64,000 bases of DNA from Flavobacterium psychrophilum (GTDB taxonomy: Bacteria; Bacteroidota; Bacteroidia; Flavobacteriales; Flavobacteriaceae), in contig QFQM01000003.1 of the NCBI GenBank assembly GCA_003243255.1, positions 1 through 64,000 of the forward strand, in the 5' to 3' direction. Within the stretch, counting starts at the first letter, position 1; every line of letters begins with the position of its first letter. Of the stretch, positions 18,577 through 29,060 are shown piece by piece. The notes below the pieces were generated by a model. It searched no databases. It was given only the letters and a program-made list of their open reading frames with translations, and was not told where the DNA came from. A program made the translations under genes and the position numbers.

Positions 18577-19359
18577 ATGAAACAACTCACTTACAAAAAC
18601 ATCAACCTTGCCTATTCCGAAACCGGAAAGGGCACTGCTATCGTACTGCTTCACGGTTTTTTGGAAAATAGCAGCATGTGGGATTTTTTTGTAGCGGAGT
18701 ATTCTAAAAAGTACAGGGTTATTACCATCGATCTTTTGGGTCATGGCGAAACAGAATGCCTGGGCTATGTGCACACTATGGAAGACATGGCCGATGCAGT
18801 TTATGCCATACTGCATGAGCTGCGCATCCGCAAGGCGATATTTATGGGACACTCGATGGGTGGTTATGTGGCTTTGGCATTCGCCGAACTGTATCCTGAT
18901 ATGATAAAGGGTATCATATTGCAAAACTCCACTTCCCGCGCTGATAGTGATGAACGTAAAGTGAACCGTGACCGTGCGATTAAAGCCGTTAAGCAAAACG
19001 CCACAGCTTTTGTACGCATGAGTATTGCAAATCTTTTTGATGAAGAACTACGCGAGCGTTTAGCCGACGATATAGAGCATTTACGCGAACAGGCTGTAAA
19101 AACACCTTTGCAGGGAATTGTTGCTGCCTTAGAAGGCATGAAAATACGTAAAGACCGTGAGGTAATACTGCACTTCTCTCCATACCCCATGCTTTTGGTG
19201 CTTGGCAAACACGACCAAAGTCTTATTTACACCGAACACGCCGATCAGGTAGAGGGTACCGATGTAAAACTGGTAACTTATCCTTACGGACACATGAGCC
19301 ATATCGAAAGCCGCAAGGAACTGCTTAAGGAGACTCTGGAGTTTTTTAAGCGTTGCTAA
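18577..19359 (+). CDS. Alpha/beta hydrolase
   Basis: 260 residues. I use the ATG at 18577 (MKQLTYKNINLAYSE); the frame is open further upstream only through repeat sequence. The alpha/beta hydrolase fold shows the oxyanion turn LLHGFLENSSMW (about 22-33), the nucleophile elbow GHSMGG (Ser about 93), the acid Asp in LGKHDQS (about 212) and the His in PYGHMSHIE (about 238-241). The triad is complete, so an esterase or similar hydrolase activity is likely. The substrate is not predictable. It is a single gene convergent with the AddB-like gene, with a repeat region between them. Confidence 0.85.
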   Translation: MKQLTYKNINLAYSETGKGTAIVLLHGFLENSSMWDFFVAEYSKKYRVITIDLLGHGETECLGYVHTMEDMADAVYAILHELRIRKAIFMGHSMGGYVALAFAELYPDMIKGIILQNSTSRADSDERKVNRDRAIKAVKQNATAFVRMSIANLFDEELRERLADDIEHLREQAVKTPLQGIVAALEGMKIRKDREVILHFSPYPMLLVLGKHDQSLIYTEHADQVEGTDVKLVTYPYGHMSHIESRKELLKETLEFFKRC

Positions 19360-19362
19360 TTT

Positions 19363-19536
19363 AGTTTACAGTCGCAGTCACAGTTTGCAGTAAGGCTTTG
19401 TCATTCTGAGCGAAGTGCAACGGAGTCGAAGAATCTCTATTGGAATCAAAAAAGATTTCTTCTTCGTCGAAATGACAAAAAACTTCAAGTATCACCCGAC
19501 CTCATTTGAACATCGGACTTCGGACATCAGACCTCA
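19363..19536. repeat. Intergenic repeat cluster between convergent genes
   Basis: Three repeat types follow in series: a CAGT-rich repeat (about 19367-19391); an imperfect palindromic element (about 19399-19490) with GTCATTCTGAGCG at one end and CGAAATGACA at the other plus an inner GAAGAATCT/AGATTTCTTC pair; and a CGGACTTCGGACATCAGAC repeat (about 19513-19540) that runs into the AddB-like stop codon at 19534-19536. No gene is present. Confidence 0.65.
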
Positions 19537-22308
19537 GACAATCTTCTCCTCAAACGGGATATCCGCATTCAGAATCTCATTGATAAGAGTTACCAACTGT
19601 GTTTTGAATTCTGCCAGAACATCGCTGTCTATTATATCCTGCGCAGGTGCCGACTTGTCAAAACCGTCTTTAAATGAGAAATTCATGAAGCCGCTTTTCA
19701 TGTTCTTGAATGAAATAATACCGGCTTCGGTTTCTTTGCCCCCGCCATGCTGTTCATACATAAAAGCATAGGTAAGCAACTGTACGATCTTTTCATTTTT
19801 TATATCCTCGGTGAGACCTTCCCAGGTTTTTAGCAACAGATTATTCTTCTCTACTTTTCCAGTCTTGTAATCCGTAATACGTATACAACCGTTACGTTCT
19901 TCAATACGGTCAATATTACCCGAGATCATCACCGGATAAGGCAGGCGTTCATCTTCAAGAATTCTTTCAAACTTATGTTCAAGATAAAGCACTTTTACTG
20001 TATCGCCATCCGCAAGTTGTTTCTTTTCCTGTTTCAAAAAGTTGTGCACGTTACGTTTGGCAACTTCAAATGCCAGCAGGTTTCGGCCTTTTTTAATCTC
20101 ACCTTCTTTGTACACTTCCTTAAACTGAACCATTACTTCATCATCTGCGAGGGCAGCCATGTTGTCTACATCATGCACAGCAAGAAACTTCCCTATATAA
20201 GGCTTGTACAATACTTCCAGTGCACCGTGTATAATCGTTCCAAGGGTATTTAACGCAATGCTTTCCTCTACTTCCTCGACCTCACTGATGCGCAACACCC
20301 TCTGGTAGTAAAACTGCATTGGGTTACGAATGTATCCGGTAAGCGCCGATGGCGAAAAGCCTTTAACCGTTGCAATCTCTTTGAGGCGTTCCATAACCTT
20401 ATCGGTTTTAGGCACTACCATAGGCTCGTAAGCCTTTGGCGGAAGGACAGCATTATATATTTGGGATGTAAGCGTATGATCTGGTTGTTTCTCGATTTCA
20501 AGCTGGGTCAGGAAACGGCTGCGTTCTCCTGCATCCAGTCCCTCGCTTTCGGTATTGTAAAGCAGATAGATGTTTTTAGCCCGCATAAGCAGGTGGTAAA
20601 AGTGAAAACTGTAGATAGCATCCTTTTCTTTGTAGGTAGGCAATCCCAATTCACGCTTTACATCATAGGGGATAAATGAATTCTGGGTTTTACCGGCCGG
20701 GAATTTACCTTCATTCATAGAGGTAATGACCACATTCTCAAAATCGAGCACACGGCTTTCCAAAACCCCCATAATCTGAAGCCCCGATAGCGGTTCCCCT
20801 TCAAACGAAACCTCCGCCAAATCAATTACCTGCTTGTATATGGTATAGAGCACAGGCAAATTATCCATTTGCGTGTGCGACTCATAATAATTAATAAGCT
20901 TATTAATCACCTTAAAGATGGAATACAGAAATGCCTTCGCAATCTTATCTTCCTCTTCATCATTACTCATAAAGCCTTTAAGGGAAACCAATATATCCGA
21001 AAGCCTTTTAAGCGTATCGCCAACATTGCTATCCCAACGATCAAAAAGCAACCTGAAAAAAGGTGAAGCATCGGCATGCAGCTCATATAATTTGGAATGC
21101 GAAAAGAAGGTAAAATTATTTCGGTTAATAGCCTCAATGAGTTCCGCTGCACCTGAATACGGCTCAACCATCGGATGTGTTAAGATATCAAGTACTTCAC
21201 GATAGTATAGCGTGTAGCTTTTCTCATTACGGTTAATGGCATTGGTATGCAGCTTAAAAAGTTTCTGTATAAGCAATTGCGCAGGATTGTTTTTGCTACT
21301 GTAGCCCATCGTGATATTAAGGGCTCCAACGCTTTTTGGCAAACTATACAACAACGGAATAAGCATACTTTCTTCCCCAAGAACCAATGCGGTCTTATCG
21401 AGACTATAGCCCTCCTTTTGAAACTGCTCTACAAGCTCACCGGCTATTTTAGCCTGTCCTACAGTTTTTGGTGTACCAATGATATGAATGTTCTTAGCTT
21501 CGCTAAACTCATTCGTAATCCACTCAAAAGGCTGCAATGCATATTGTTTCCATTCCTTCTTAAAACGGCGTATAAACAAACCTGCATCATGATACGAATC
21601 ATTCAGGAACACATAGTCAATGTCCCAGTATATTTTAGCCTGGCCAAGCGACATCAGATGCTGTATGATTTTTTCTTCGGCAGCATTAAGCGCATTGAAG
21701 CCTGCAAAAACCATTTGCCCCTTGGTAAATGAATTCGAAAAATGATGGATATTCTTTACAGCTTCGCGGTAAATAAGCCCCTGATAACCGGCACCTTTTT
21801 CTAAAAGGTGAGTATATAATGTAGTGTAATATGATGGTAGCAACTTCCAGAACTCAAGATAGTTCTCAATCATAGTGGTTCGCTTGTCCACATCTACTGC
21901 CCAGTGTTCTATCTCCTGAATATTTTCCAGATAGGTAAGCACATGCATCGGATCGAGAAGATAACGGTCTATCTCGTTAAAATCCTGTAATAAGGTTTTT
22001 GCCCAATTGGCAAAAGTTTCAAATGGCTGCTGTTTTTCTTTTGGCGTAAGCCCGAGGTAAAGAGTATGAAATTCAAAAAGGAGTTCAATAGTGTCTATCG
22101 AACGTATGCCAGCTACATTTTGCACAAAATCTTCAATACTGATGATTTTAGGAGCGAAAACCGTTTGGGTCAACTGTTTTTTAAGTGCTTCAAGCAGGAA
22201 TATCCTGGCTCTTTTATTGGGAAGTACCACAACAACATCAGGTAGCGAATTACCATAATCCTGTATCAGTTGGGTACTTAGCCTATCGAGAAAAGTTACA
22301 TTAGCCAT
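19534..22308 (-). CDS. AddB-like PD-(D/E)XK nuclease/inactivated helicase
   Basis: 924 residues. The N-terminus has VVVLPNKRARIFLLEAL where a Walker A box would be, as in AddB-type helicase subunits; no GKT is present, so ATPase activity there is unlikely. A helicase-like core follows (LSGLQIMGVLESRVLDFENVVITSMNEGKFP near 540). The C-terminal nuclease has FSPSALTGYIRNP and the active-site ITDYKTGKVEK (about 835). The cysteines that hold the AddB iron-sulfur cluster are missing (RNP where RCP is usual; only one cysteine in that region). It is presumed to pair with the AddA-like protein at 25107-28244 to process double-strand breaks. The two genes are separated by ompA and kbl. Confidence 0.85.
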   Translation of the reverse strand: MANVTFLDRLSTQLIQDYGNSLPDVVVVLPNKRARIFLLEALKKQLTQTVFAPKIISIEDFVQNVAGIRSIDTIELLFEFHTLYLGLTPKEKQQPFETFANWAKTLLQDFNEIDRYLLDPMHVLTYLENIQEIEHWAVDVDKRTTMIENYLEFWKLLPSYYTTLYTHLLEKGAGYQGLIYREAVKNIHHFSNSFTKGQMVFAGFNALNAAEEKIIQHLMSLGQAKIYWDIDYVFLNDSYHDAGLFIRRFKKEWKQYALQPFEWITNEFSEAKNIHIIGTPKTVGQAKIAGELVEQFQKEGYSLDKTALVLGEESMLIPLLYSLPKSVGALNITMGYSSKNNPAQLLIQKLFKLHTNAINRNEKSYTLYYREVLDILTHPMVEPYSGAAELIEAINRNNFTFFSHSKLYELHADASPFFRLLFDRWDSNVGDTLKRLSDILVSLKGFMSNDEEEDKIAKAFLYSIFKVINKLINYYESHTQMDNLPVLYTIYKQVIDLAEVSFEGEPLSGLQIMGVLESRVLDFENVVITSMNEGKFPAGKTQNSFIPYDVKRELGLPTYKEKDAIYSFHFYHLLMRAKNIYLLYNTESEGLDAGERSRFLTQLEIEKQPDHTLTSQIYNAVLPPKAYEPMVVPKTDKVMERLKEIATVKGFSPSALTGYIRNPMQFYYQRVLRISEVEEVEESIALNTLGTIIHGALEVLYKPYIGKFLAVHDVDNMAALADDEVMVQFKEVYKEGEIKKGRNLLAFEVAKRNVHNFLKQEKKQLADGDTVKVLYLEHKFERILEDERLPYPVMISGNIDRIEERNGCIRITDYKTGKVEKNNLLLKTWEGLTEDIKNEKIVQLLTYAFMYEQHGGGKETEAGIISFKNMKSGFMNFSFKDGFDKSAPAQDIIDSDVLAEFKTQLVTLINEILNADIPFEEKIV

Positions 22309-22317
22309 GGCATAAAA

Positions 22318-22350
22318 ATAAAAAAAACGCTCCCGATATGGGAGCGTTTC
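22318..22350 (-). terminator. Terminator of the OmpA-family gene
   Basis: Stem AAACGCTCCC / GGGAGCGTTT with loop GATAT, followed on the minus strand by T7. It lies 26 bases past the stop. Confidence 0.88.
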
Positions 22351-22375
22351 CTGTATTTATTTTGAGAGGTTATCC

Positions 22376-23764
22376 TTATTCTTTGATAAGTTTAACTTCT
22401 ACTCTTCTGTTTTGAGCTTTACCTTTAGCAGTTTTGTTAGAAGCGATTGGTTTAGTTTCACCGAAACCAACTGATTTCAATCTGTCTGCAGCGATACCGT
22501 GCTCTACTAACCAAGTTTTAACTGCCGCTGCTCTGTTTTCAGATAGCGTTTGGTTAAGTGCGTTGCTACCATCGCTGTCAGTGTGACCTTCAAGGATGAA
22601 CTTAGCGTGAGGGTATTCTTTGAAGATAGCGTTCATAGCCTCTAGTACAGGGATAGTCTCATCTTTGAATGAAGATTTACCGCTGTTGAAAAGGATAGTT
22701 TTACCATAATCGTTAAGTCTCTTAACAACTTCTTCAGTTACTTCAGGACAACCTTTGTTAGCAGCTGTACCTTTAACCTGAGGGCAAAGATCATCTTTAT
22801 CTAACACACCGTCACCGTCAGTATCTGGCCATGGACAACCACCGTTTTCTTTTGGACCTTTAACTTCAGGACATTTATCATCTTTATCAGCGATACCGTC
22901 ACCGTCTGTATCAGGACATCCTTGTAGGCTAGCAGGACCAGCTACTTCAGGACAAGCATCATCTTTATCAGCGATACCGTCACCATCTGTATCAGGACAT
23001 CCGTTGAATTCTTTAAGACCAGCTACTTCAGGACAAGCATCATCTTTATCTGGAATACCGTCACCGTCTGTATCAGGACATCCCTGGAATTCTTTAAGAC
23101 CCGGAGTTTCAGGACAAGCATCATCTTTATCATAGATACCATCTTTATCAGTGTCTTTACCACCAAATTTGAAAGTAAGACCTGCAAAATGCTGTATGTG
23201 TCTTGGCACATTAGCTTCTACCTGATTTTCAAATGAATGTTTGTAAGTAGACTGTACTGTAAGACCTACGTTTTCAGTAAACCAGAAGTTTACACCAAGA
23301 CCTCCGTTAACAGTACCGTTACCTTGCTCATCTAACCAAGTATAACCTCCACCAATGTGAACGTATGGATTAAACCAGCTTTTTGGAAGAATGCTATATT
23401 TAACGATAGCATCTACTCCGTAGTAAGTAAGATCATCTACATCTTCTTTGTGGATACCATGAGTACCAGCAGCATCATCACGATATAACTGATCAATTTT
23501 GTTAACAGATCCTGTTAAACCTACTGAAAAGTTGTTTCCGATGTGTCTTGACACATTGATGTAAGAAACAGATGGTAGAACATTCCACTCATCTACTTTA
23601 AAATACTTATTGAAATTGTCTGTGAAATCAGCACTGGCTCCAAAGCGGGTAGAAACCGCATTCACACCAAAACCGATTGACCACGGGTTGTCTTCGTCCT
23701 GCGCCTGCGCATTCAAGCTCAGAGCCATAAGTGCAGCAACGAAAAGTTTGTTAAGATGTTTCAT
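22376..23764 (-). CDS. OmpA-family porin with thrombospondin type 3 repeats
   Basis: 462 residues. A signal peptide (cleavage near NAQA-QDED) is followed by an eight-stranded barrel (about 25-200) and five calcium-binding type 3 repeats of the form [12 protein letters not shown] ... CPE (about 203-335). A C-terminal OmpA peptidoglycan-binding domain carries [27 protein letters not shown] and [12 protein letters not shown]. It links the outer membrane to the peptidoglycan. The repeats are near-identical in DNA as well (22760-23150). It has its own promoter and terminator and is probably highly expressed. Confidence 0.94.
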   Translation of the reverse strand: MKHLNKLFVAALMALSLNAQAQDEDNPWSIGFGVNAVSTRFGASADFTDNFNKYFKVDEWNVLPSVSYINVSRHIGNNFSVGLTGSVNKIDQLYRDDAAGTHGIHKEDVDDLTYYGVDAIVKYSILPKSWFNPYVHIGGGYTWLDEQGNGTVNGGLGVNFWFTENVGLTVQSTYKHSFENQVEANVPRHIQHFAGLTFKFGGKDTDKDGIYDKDDACPETPGLKEFQGCPDTDGDGIPDKDDACPEVAGLKEFNGCPDTDGDGIADKDDACPEVAGPASLQGCPDTDGDGIADKDDKCPEVKGPKENGGCPWPDTDGDGVLDKDDLCPQVKGTAANKGCPEVTEEVVKRLNDYGKTILFNSGKSSFKDETIPVLEAMNAIFKEYPHAKFILEGHTDSDGSNALNQTLSENRAAAVKTWLVEHGIAADRLKSVGFGETKPIASNKTAKGKAQNRRVEVKLIKE

Positions 23765-23795
23765 ACTTTATTTAATTACAAAGGTTATATGTAGA

Positions 23796-23825
23796 CAAAT
23801 TTACTCTGTTAAAATTGAACAGCAA
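23796..23825 (-). promoter_or_regulatory. Promoter of the OmpA-family gene
   Basis: On the minus strand, TTG (23825-23823), 19 bases, then TAAATTTG (23803-23796): an ideal Bacteroidota promoter. The leader would be about 25 bases. Confidence 0.65.
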
Positions 23826-23869
23826 AACGTTTTATTAAAATTTATCCTACGTTAAGGGCTAAAAAGTCG

Positions 23870-25063
23870 TTAAATTATAGTTAACGATTTGCCAACCTCT
23901 GAAAATGAAGCTATTGCATGATCCAAATGTTCCTTTGTATGGGCCGCTGAAAGCTGTACTCTTATCCTTGCTTTGTCTTTTGGAACCACCGGAAAGAAGA
24001 ATCCTATTACATAAATACCCTTTTTAAGCAATTCATCAGCCATAATCTGCGACAATTTTGCATCATAAAGCATTACAGGAACAATTGCAGAGTCTCCATC
24101 GATGATATCAAAACCTGCTTTTTTCATTCCTTCCTTAAAGTAATTTGTATTCCACTCCAGCTTATCCCTAAGTGTAGTATCTCTTTTCAGAAGCTCAAAT
24201 ACTTTTAACGACGCACCTACTATTGATGGAGCAAGCGAGTTTGAAAACAGGTATGGCCTTGAACGTTGTCTTAATATTTCAATAATTTCTTTTTTGGCTG
24301 TAGTATAACCACCCATGGCACCACCAAGTGCTTTACCAAATGTACCTGTAATAATATCTACCCTGCCCATTACTCCTTTAGCTTCAAGCGTACCTTTTCC
24401 GGTTGCTCCAATAAAACCTGCAGCATGGCACTCGTCAACCATAACCATGGCATCATACTTATCAGCAAGATCACATATCTTATCAAGCGGAGCCACAAGG
24501 CCGTCCATAGAGAAAACCCCATCGGTAACAATAAGCTTAAAACGGTGTCCGGCTTCAGTAGCTTTTATAAGCTGTTCTTCCAGCTCCTGCATATTATTAT
24601 TAGTATAGCGATAACGTGCCGCTTTACACAAACGAACACCATCTATAATAGATGCGTGGTTAAGGCTGTCTGATATAATACAGTCTTCTTCATCAAGCAA
24701 TGGCTCAAACACACCTCCGTTGGCATCAAAGGCAGCCGCATATAATATAGTATCTTCAGTTCCGTAAAAATCAGCAACTGCTTTTTCAAGCTCTTTATGA
24801 ATATCCTGAGTACCACAAATGAAACGTACTGACGACATACCAAAGCCATGCGTATCAAGCGCGTCTTTAGCCGCCTGTATTACTTCAGGATGTGACGAAA
24901 GTCCAAGATAGTTGTTTGCACAAAAATTTAGTACTTTTTGTCCTGAGTCAAGTGTTATCTCTGCACCCTGAGGCGAAGCGATGATACGCTCCTTTTTATA
25001 AAGGCCGTTTTCTTTTATTGTTTCAAGTTCGGCAGCTAAGTGTTCTTTGATCTTTCCGTACAT
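23870..25063 (-). CDS. kbl: Glycine C-acetyltransferase (2-amino-3-ketobutyrate CoA ligase)
   Basis: 397 residues, the exact family size. This is a fold-type I PLP enzyme of the alpha-oxoamine synthase family. The PLP lysine is in [16 protein letters not shown] (about K243), with [32 protein letters not shown] and [12 protein letters not shown] upstream. It converts 2-amino-3-ketobutyrate and CoA to glycine and acetyl-CoA in threonine breakdown; [10 protein letters not shown] and the chain length favour Kbl over serine palmitoyltransferase or BioF. No threonine dehydrogenase gene is adjacent. It sits between ompA and the AddA-like gene with only 43 bases to the latter, so it may be co-transcribed with it. 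Confidence 0.92.
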   Translation of the reverse strand: MYGKIKEHLAAELETIKENGLYKKERIIASPQGAEITLDSGQKVLNFCANNYLGLSSHPEVIQAAKDALDTHGFGMSSVRFICGTQDIHKELEKAVADFYGTEDTILYAAAFDANGGVFEPLLDEEDCIISDSLNHASIIDGVRLCKAARYRYTNNNMQELEEQLIKATEAGHRFKLIVTDGVFSMDGLVAPLDKICDLADKYDAMVMVDECHAAGFIGATGKGTLEAKGVMGRVDIITGTFGKALGGAMGGYTTAKKEIIEILRQRSRPYLFSNSLAPSIVGASLKVFELLKRDTTLRDKLEWNTNYFKEGMKKAGFDIIDGDSAIVPVMLYDAKLSQIMADELLKKGIYVIGFFFPVVPKDKARIRVQLSAAHTKEHLDHAIASFSEVGKSLTII

Positions 25064-25106
25064 TTTTATGTCGTTTAAGTTTATAGATTATTGTTTTCTC
25101 AAAAAA

Positions 25107-28100
25107 TCAGGTCAAATTTACCACATTTATATCTTCACCTATATATACGAGTGCTTTTTTAATCACCTTTAATCCCATTTCTTCCAGCGCTAACTGGTAA
25201 GATGCGAGTTGCTGTTCATACTTGGGCTGATGCGCCCCTGTTTTATAATCCAGAAGAAGAGCGTTATTACCCTGTATTGCCACCCTGTCGGGTTTGATAG
25301 TCTGCAACGCCTGACGGATGATGCTTTGCTCATTATATATAAGATTATCTTCTGCAAAAAAGACATTCAGTTCCGGATGGAATAGTACAGCCTTCAGCGT
25401 TTTTTCCACTTCTGCCTGCTGACTCCTTACTATAAGTCCGTCTTCAACAGCTTTTACCAGTGCCAGCGGAATGTCATGTTCCGTTCTTACAAAGGAAAGT
25501 ATTTCGTGCATAACGTTACCAAACTCGATTGCTTTCAGTCGTTCAGAACCCCACATGAGCGATTCACGCTGGGCAATCTTAACGCCACGCGGACTGAACC
25601 TCTCGCCTACCACCTTTATATTTTGCTGCTGCGTTTCTTCATTTTCATCAGGCGAAAGTTTTTTACTATCACCAAATTCATATTCTGCTTTACTATTGTC
25701 AAACTTTTGCTTTTGCATCAGGTATTTGATAAAGAACGACGACATATTGTTCGTCAGCTCACCCTTACTTGTAAAATTCCTGTTCGATATAATATACAGC
25801 TGCTCTTCTGCACGGGTTAATGCTACATATAATATATTGATATTATCCAGCAGTTCTTCCTGTGTTTTTACAAAGTAGAGCTCCGAAGCTTTTTCCCCAT
25901 ATTCTGCTACACTCTTATTACTATCTACCAATGCCTTCTGAAATTCGAAAGTAGTATCATCAAGTTCAAGCCACATCTTACTGCGTGGCGAACGACTGTA
26001 ATCCTCCTCAGCAAACGGAAAGATTACAATAGGAAACTCCAGCCCTTTCGACTTGTGGATAGTCATTATCCTTACAGCATCATTGCCTTCCGGCGATGGT
26101 ATACTGAACTTAGACCCATTCTTATCCCAGTAATCCAGAAAATCAGCAATACCTGACTGGGTTCGCATATCCCTTTCCAGCACCAGGTCTAAAAAGTATT
26201 GCACATAACTCTGATTACTTTTCTTTTTCAGGAAAGCATCAACTATTGTTTCAACAGCTTCATATAATGAACGTTTTCGGCAGTTCCTGAACGATATATT
26301 TACAGCGTGCAACGATAACCAGTGCTCAAGATGCTCTTCGGTAGGCTGCGCCATACCTTCGGCAATAAAATCGTGTACAGCAATATCTCCCTGTGTAGTA
26401 GCTGCAAAATATAAAAAGTGTGCTTTAGCCTCAATATTATCGTTACTCTTGAGATAGCGCAGCAGGTTTATAATCAGTTTAACCTCTGTGGCATTTTCTA
26501 TAAGCAGCGTTTCCGATGATAATATCGGGATATTCTGCTCCGTAAGATAATTAGCCAAAAGCACTCCAGGAGTTCGCTTTCGCGTAAGCAAAACGATATC
26601 TTTAAATTTAAACCCATCAGCCAATGCTTTCTTTATCGCTTTGAGTGTCGCCTCGAGGTAAAGAGCATCTTTATCGAATTCCGTTTCGGCATCTTCGGTA
26701 ACTTCAGGAATAAAAGAAATATTTACATAACCGCCTGCCTTTGGATTGATCTCCTGTCCGCTTGCAGCATACATGGCTTTATAATCCTCATTTTCAAATT
26801 CACCCGAAAGCAATTTAAAGAACTCATTATTAAATTCAATAACCTGAGAATAACTCCTGAAATTGGTGTCAAGGTTAAGTATGGCTTTATCAGGATTGGA
26901 AAAAGGACTATACTCCTTATTCAGCTCGATAAACTGCTCTGCCTTTCCGCCACGCCAGCGGTAGATAGACTGCTTGGGGTCTCCTACTATCATTAGTGAA
27001 CCGCGGTCACCCGCCAGATCTTCCGAAGATAGCGCATTATCAATCAGCGGAACAAGATTATTCCATTGCATCTGCGAGGTGTCCTGAAACTCATCGATAA
27101 AAAAATGGCGATAGCGTTCGCCCAGCCTCTCATATATAAAAGGAGCCGGCTGATTCTGTATCTCTTTATGAATAATGGCATTGAACTCGGATATCGAAAG
27201 CACGTTTTGCTCTTTTTGAATACGCTCCAGTTCTTGCCCTATTGAGTTTAATAATGAAAGTGGTGTAATATTCTTGAGAAACGCCTGGTAAAAATTACGC
27301 TTCTCATAATTCTTATATGCTTTTTGTAATAGCCCGAGTAATTCCGGTATTATACTTTCGATAATTTCACGGTCTTTAGCCGTTTTGTTTATCTGGATAT
27401 CGTCGAACTCATAAAACTTTTTATGACTGCTTTGCAAAACGCCATCTCTTATATACCCTATATGATTGGGAAATGTTCCGCGGGAAAATGATTTTAAATC
27501 AACACCTCGGCTTTCCATAAGGACAAACATCTCGTTGGCAACAGCCACATTCTCCTCATCATATTTTACGACCGACTGCCTTAGCTTCTCCTTAATGAAA
27601 AGAAACTCTTCAATGGTCTTATCCCTAAACTGATTCAGCTCATTACGATTATTCTCATCAATAAGCAACTTGCCGGTTTCAAAAAGTTCATAGGTAACAT
27701 CCCAACTCTTATCATTATCGGTTTTGTCAAGAGAGAAATCTACAAGCAGCGAAGTCAGTACGTCATTTTCTCCTGCTTTGGCAATAATCGCGTCAACTGC
27801 TTCCTGCAAAAGGATATCGGTTTCCAACGATACATCAAACGAAACGGAAAGGTTAAGGTCATGAGCAAAAGCGCGTATTACCTTATGCGTAAACCTGTCA
27901 ATCGTTGAAATATCGAAAGAAGCATAATTATGAATAATATTCTTGATGATAGACCGTGACTTGTCTTTTATCGTAGCTAGTGAGAGTCCGGTTTCACCTG
28001 AAAGCACTTTCATCAGGGCTTCGGCCTTAGCACCTGGTTCATCTTTGGAAAACTCCGAAAGGTTCATTATAATACGCCCCTTCATCTCAGCAACCGCTTT

Positions 28101-28244
28101 GTTGGTAAAAGTTATAGCCAGTATCTTGCGGTAAGCATCATCGGTCGGGCCCTGCAGTAATATCCGCAGATACTCCTTTACAAGCGTATAGGTCTTACCC
28201 GAGCCTGCCGAAGCATTATATATAGAAAAAGCAGTTTTATGCAC
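25107..28244 (-). CDS. AddA/RecB-like UvrD-family helicase-nuclease
   Basis: 1045 residues. Superfamily 1A helicase motifs are all visible: Walker A SAGSGKT (K17), Walker B HFFIDEFQDTSQMQW (about 375), VGDPKQSIYRWRGG (about 415), TNFRS (about 458), RIMTIHKSKGLEFPIVI (about 728) and LYVALTRAEEQLYI (about 815). The C-terminal PD-(D/E)XK nuclease has LLDYKTGAHQPKYEQQLASYQLAL (about 1000). It unwinds and degrades DNA ends before RecA loading. With the AddB-like protein at 19534-22308 it would form an AddAB-type complex. It shares an intergenic region with the divergent superoxide dismutase gene. Confidence 0.92.
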   Translation of the reverse strand: MHKTAFSIYNASAGSGKTYTLVKEYLRILLQGPTDDAYRKILAITFTNKAVAEMKGRIIMNLSEFSKDEPGAKAEALMKVLSGETGLSLATIKDKSRSIIKNIIHNYASFDISTIDRFTHKVIRAFAHDLNLSVSFDVSLETDILLQEAVDAIIAKAGENDVLTSLLVDFSLDKTDNDKSWDVTYELFETGKLLIDENNRNELNQFRDKTIEEFLFIKEKLRQSVVKYDEENVAVANEMFVLMESRGVDLKSFSRGTFPNHIGYIRDGVLQSSHKKFYEFDDIQINKTAKDREIIESIIPELLGLLQKAYKNYEKRNFYQAFLKNITPLSLLNSIGQELERIQKEQNVLSISEFNAIIHKEIQNQPAPFIYERLGERYRHFFIDEFQDTSQMQWNNLVPLIDNALSSEDLAGDRGSLMIVGDPKQSIYRWRGGKAEQFIELNKEYSPFSNPDKAILNLDTNFRSYSQVIEFNNEFFKLLSGEFENEDYKAMYAASGQEINPKAGGYVNISFIPEVTEDAETEFDKDALYLEATLKAIKKALADGFKFKDIVLLTRKRTPGVLLANYLTEQNIPILSSETLLIENATEVKLIINLLRYLKSNDNIEAKAHFLYFAATTQGDIAVHDFIAEGMAQPTEEHLEHWLSLHAVNISFRNCRKRSLYEAVETIVDAFLKKKSNQSYVQYFLDLVLERDMRTQSGIADFLDYWDKNGSKFSIPSPEGNDAVRIMTIHKSKGLEFPIVIFPFAEEDYSRSPRSKMWLELDDTTFEFQKALVDSNKSVAEYGEKASELYFVKTQEELLDNINILYVALTRAEEQLYIISNRNFTSKGELTNNMSSFFIKYLMQKQKFDNSKAEYEFGDSKKLSPDENEETQQQNIKVVGERFSPRGVKIAQRESLMWGSERLKAIEFGNVMHEILSFVRTEHDIPLALVKAVEDGLIVRSQQAEVEKTLKAVLFHPELNVFFAEDNLIYNEQSIIRQALQTIKPDRVAIQGNNALLLDYKTGAHQPKYEQQLASYQLALEEMGLKVIKKALVYIGEDINVVNLT

Positions 28245-28298
28245 TTATAATGAGTTGTTTATAGTTTAAAGTTTCAAATTATAACAAATTCTTATTTA

Positions 28299-28325
28299 TT
28301 GTAAACCTTAAATACTGTAAATTTG
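28299..28325 (+). promoter_or_regulatory. Promoter of the superoxide dismutase gene
   Basis: TTG (28299-28301), 16 bases, then TAAATTTG (28318-28325). The -7 box is perfect; the spacing is one base short of the common range. The leader would be about 33 bases. Confidence 0.5.
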
Positions 28326-28364
28326 GATTTAAAATTAATACTAATCTTTTAAAATACGGAAATT

Positions 28365-28973
28365 ATGGCCTTTGAATTACCTAAACTTCCTTATGCATAT
28401 GATGCCCTGGAGCCACATATTGATGCCAGGACAATGGAAATACACCATACTAAACATCACAACGCATATACAACAAACCTGAATGCAGCTATTGCCGGAA
28501 CTGATCTTGAAGGCAAAACGATTGAAAATATATTAATCAATCTTGATACTACTAATGCAGCAGTAAGAAATAACGGTGGTGGTTACTACAACCATAACCT
28601 TTTCTGGACAATCCTTTCTCCAAAAGGAGGCGGAGAGCCAACTGGTGAGCTTGAAGATGCTATTGATGCTGCTTTCGGTTCTTTTGCTGAATTCAAAGCT
28701 AAATTTGCTAAAGCTGCAACCACTCAGTTTGGTTCAGGATGGGCATGGCTTTGTGTACAAAAAGGAGGTAAACTTGATATCTGCGCTACTCCAAACCAGG
28801 ACAACCCACTTATGCCGGAAGTAGGCTGTGGCGGAACTCCGATACTTGGACTTGACGTTTGGGAACATGCTTACTACCTAAACTACCAAAACAGAAGACC
28901 TGACTATATCGAGGCTTTCTTTAGCGTAGTAAACTGGGAAGAAGTTGCAAGACGTTATGCTCTTGAAAAATAA
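28365..28973 (+). CDS. Superoxide dismutase, Mn/Fe family
   Basis: 202 residues without a signal peptide, so cytoplasmic. The four metal ligands are H27, H77 (YYNHNLFW), D164 and H168 ([21 protein letters not shown]). The GGGYYNH context and the QD-P pair at 145-148 resemble manganese or cambialistic enzymes more than iron enzymes, but metal choice needs a test. It turns superoxide into hydrogen peroxide and oxygen. It is monocistronic, with its own promoter and terminator. Confidence 0.95.
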   Translation: MAFELPKLPYAYDALEPHIDARTMEIHHTKHHNAYTTNLNAAIAGTDLEGKTIENILINLDTTNAAVRNNGGGYYNHNLFWTILSPKGGGEPTGELEDAIDAAFGSFAEFKAKFAKAATTQFGSGWAWLCVQKGGKLDICATPNQDNPLMPEVGCGGTPILGLDVWEHAYYLNYQNRRPDYIEAFFSVVNWEEVARRYALEK

Positions 28974-28987
28974 GACTCACATATAGT

Positions 28988-29022
28988 AAAAAAGCGGATG
29001 CCAATGGTATCCGCTTTTTTTA
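28988..29022 (+). terminator. Terminator of the superoxide dismutase gene
   Basis: AAGCGGATGCC / GGTATCCGCTT, loop AAT, with A6 before and T7 after the stem, 14 bases past the stop. Confidence 0.9.
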
Positions 29023-29060
29023 TGCTTTTAAAATATTTAAATTTTAAATAAGCACCTAAA

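Noticed and set aside
22760..23150. Tandem DNA repeats as a CRISPR-like array
   Set aside because: The repeats are in frame and encode the calcium-binding type 3 repeats of the OmpA-family protein.
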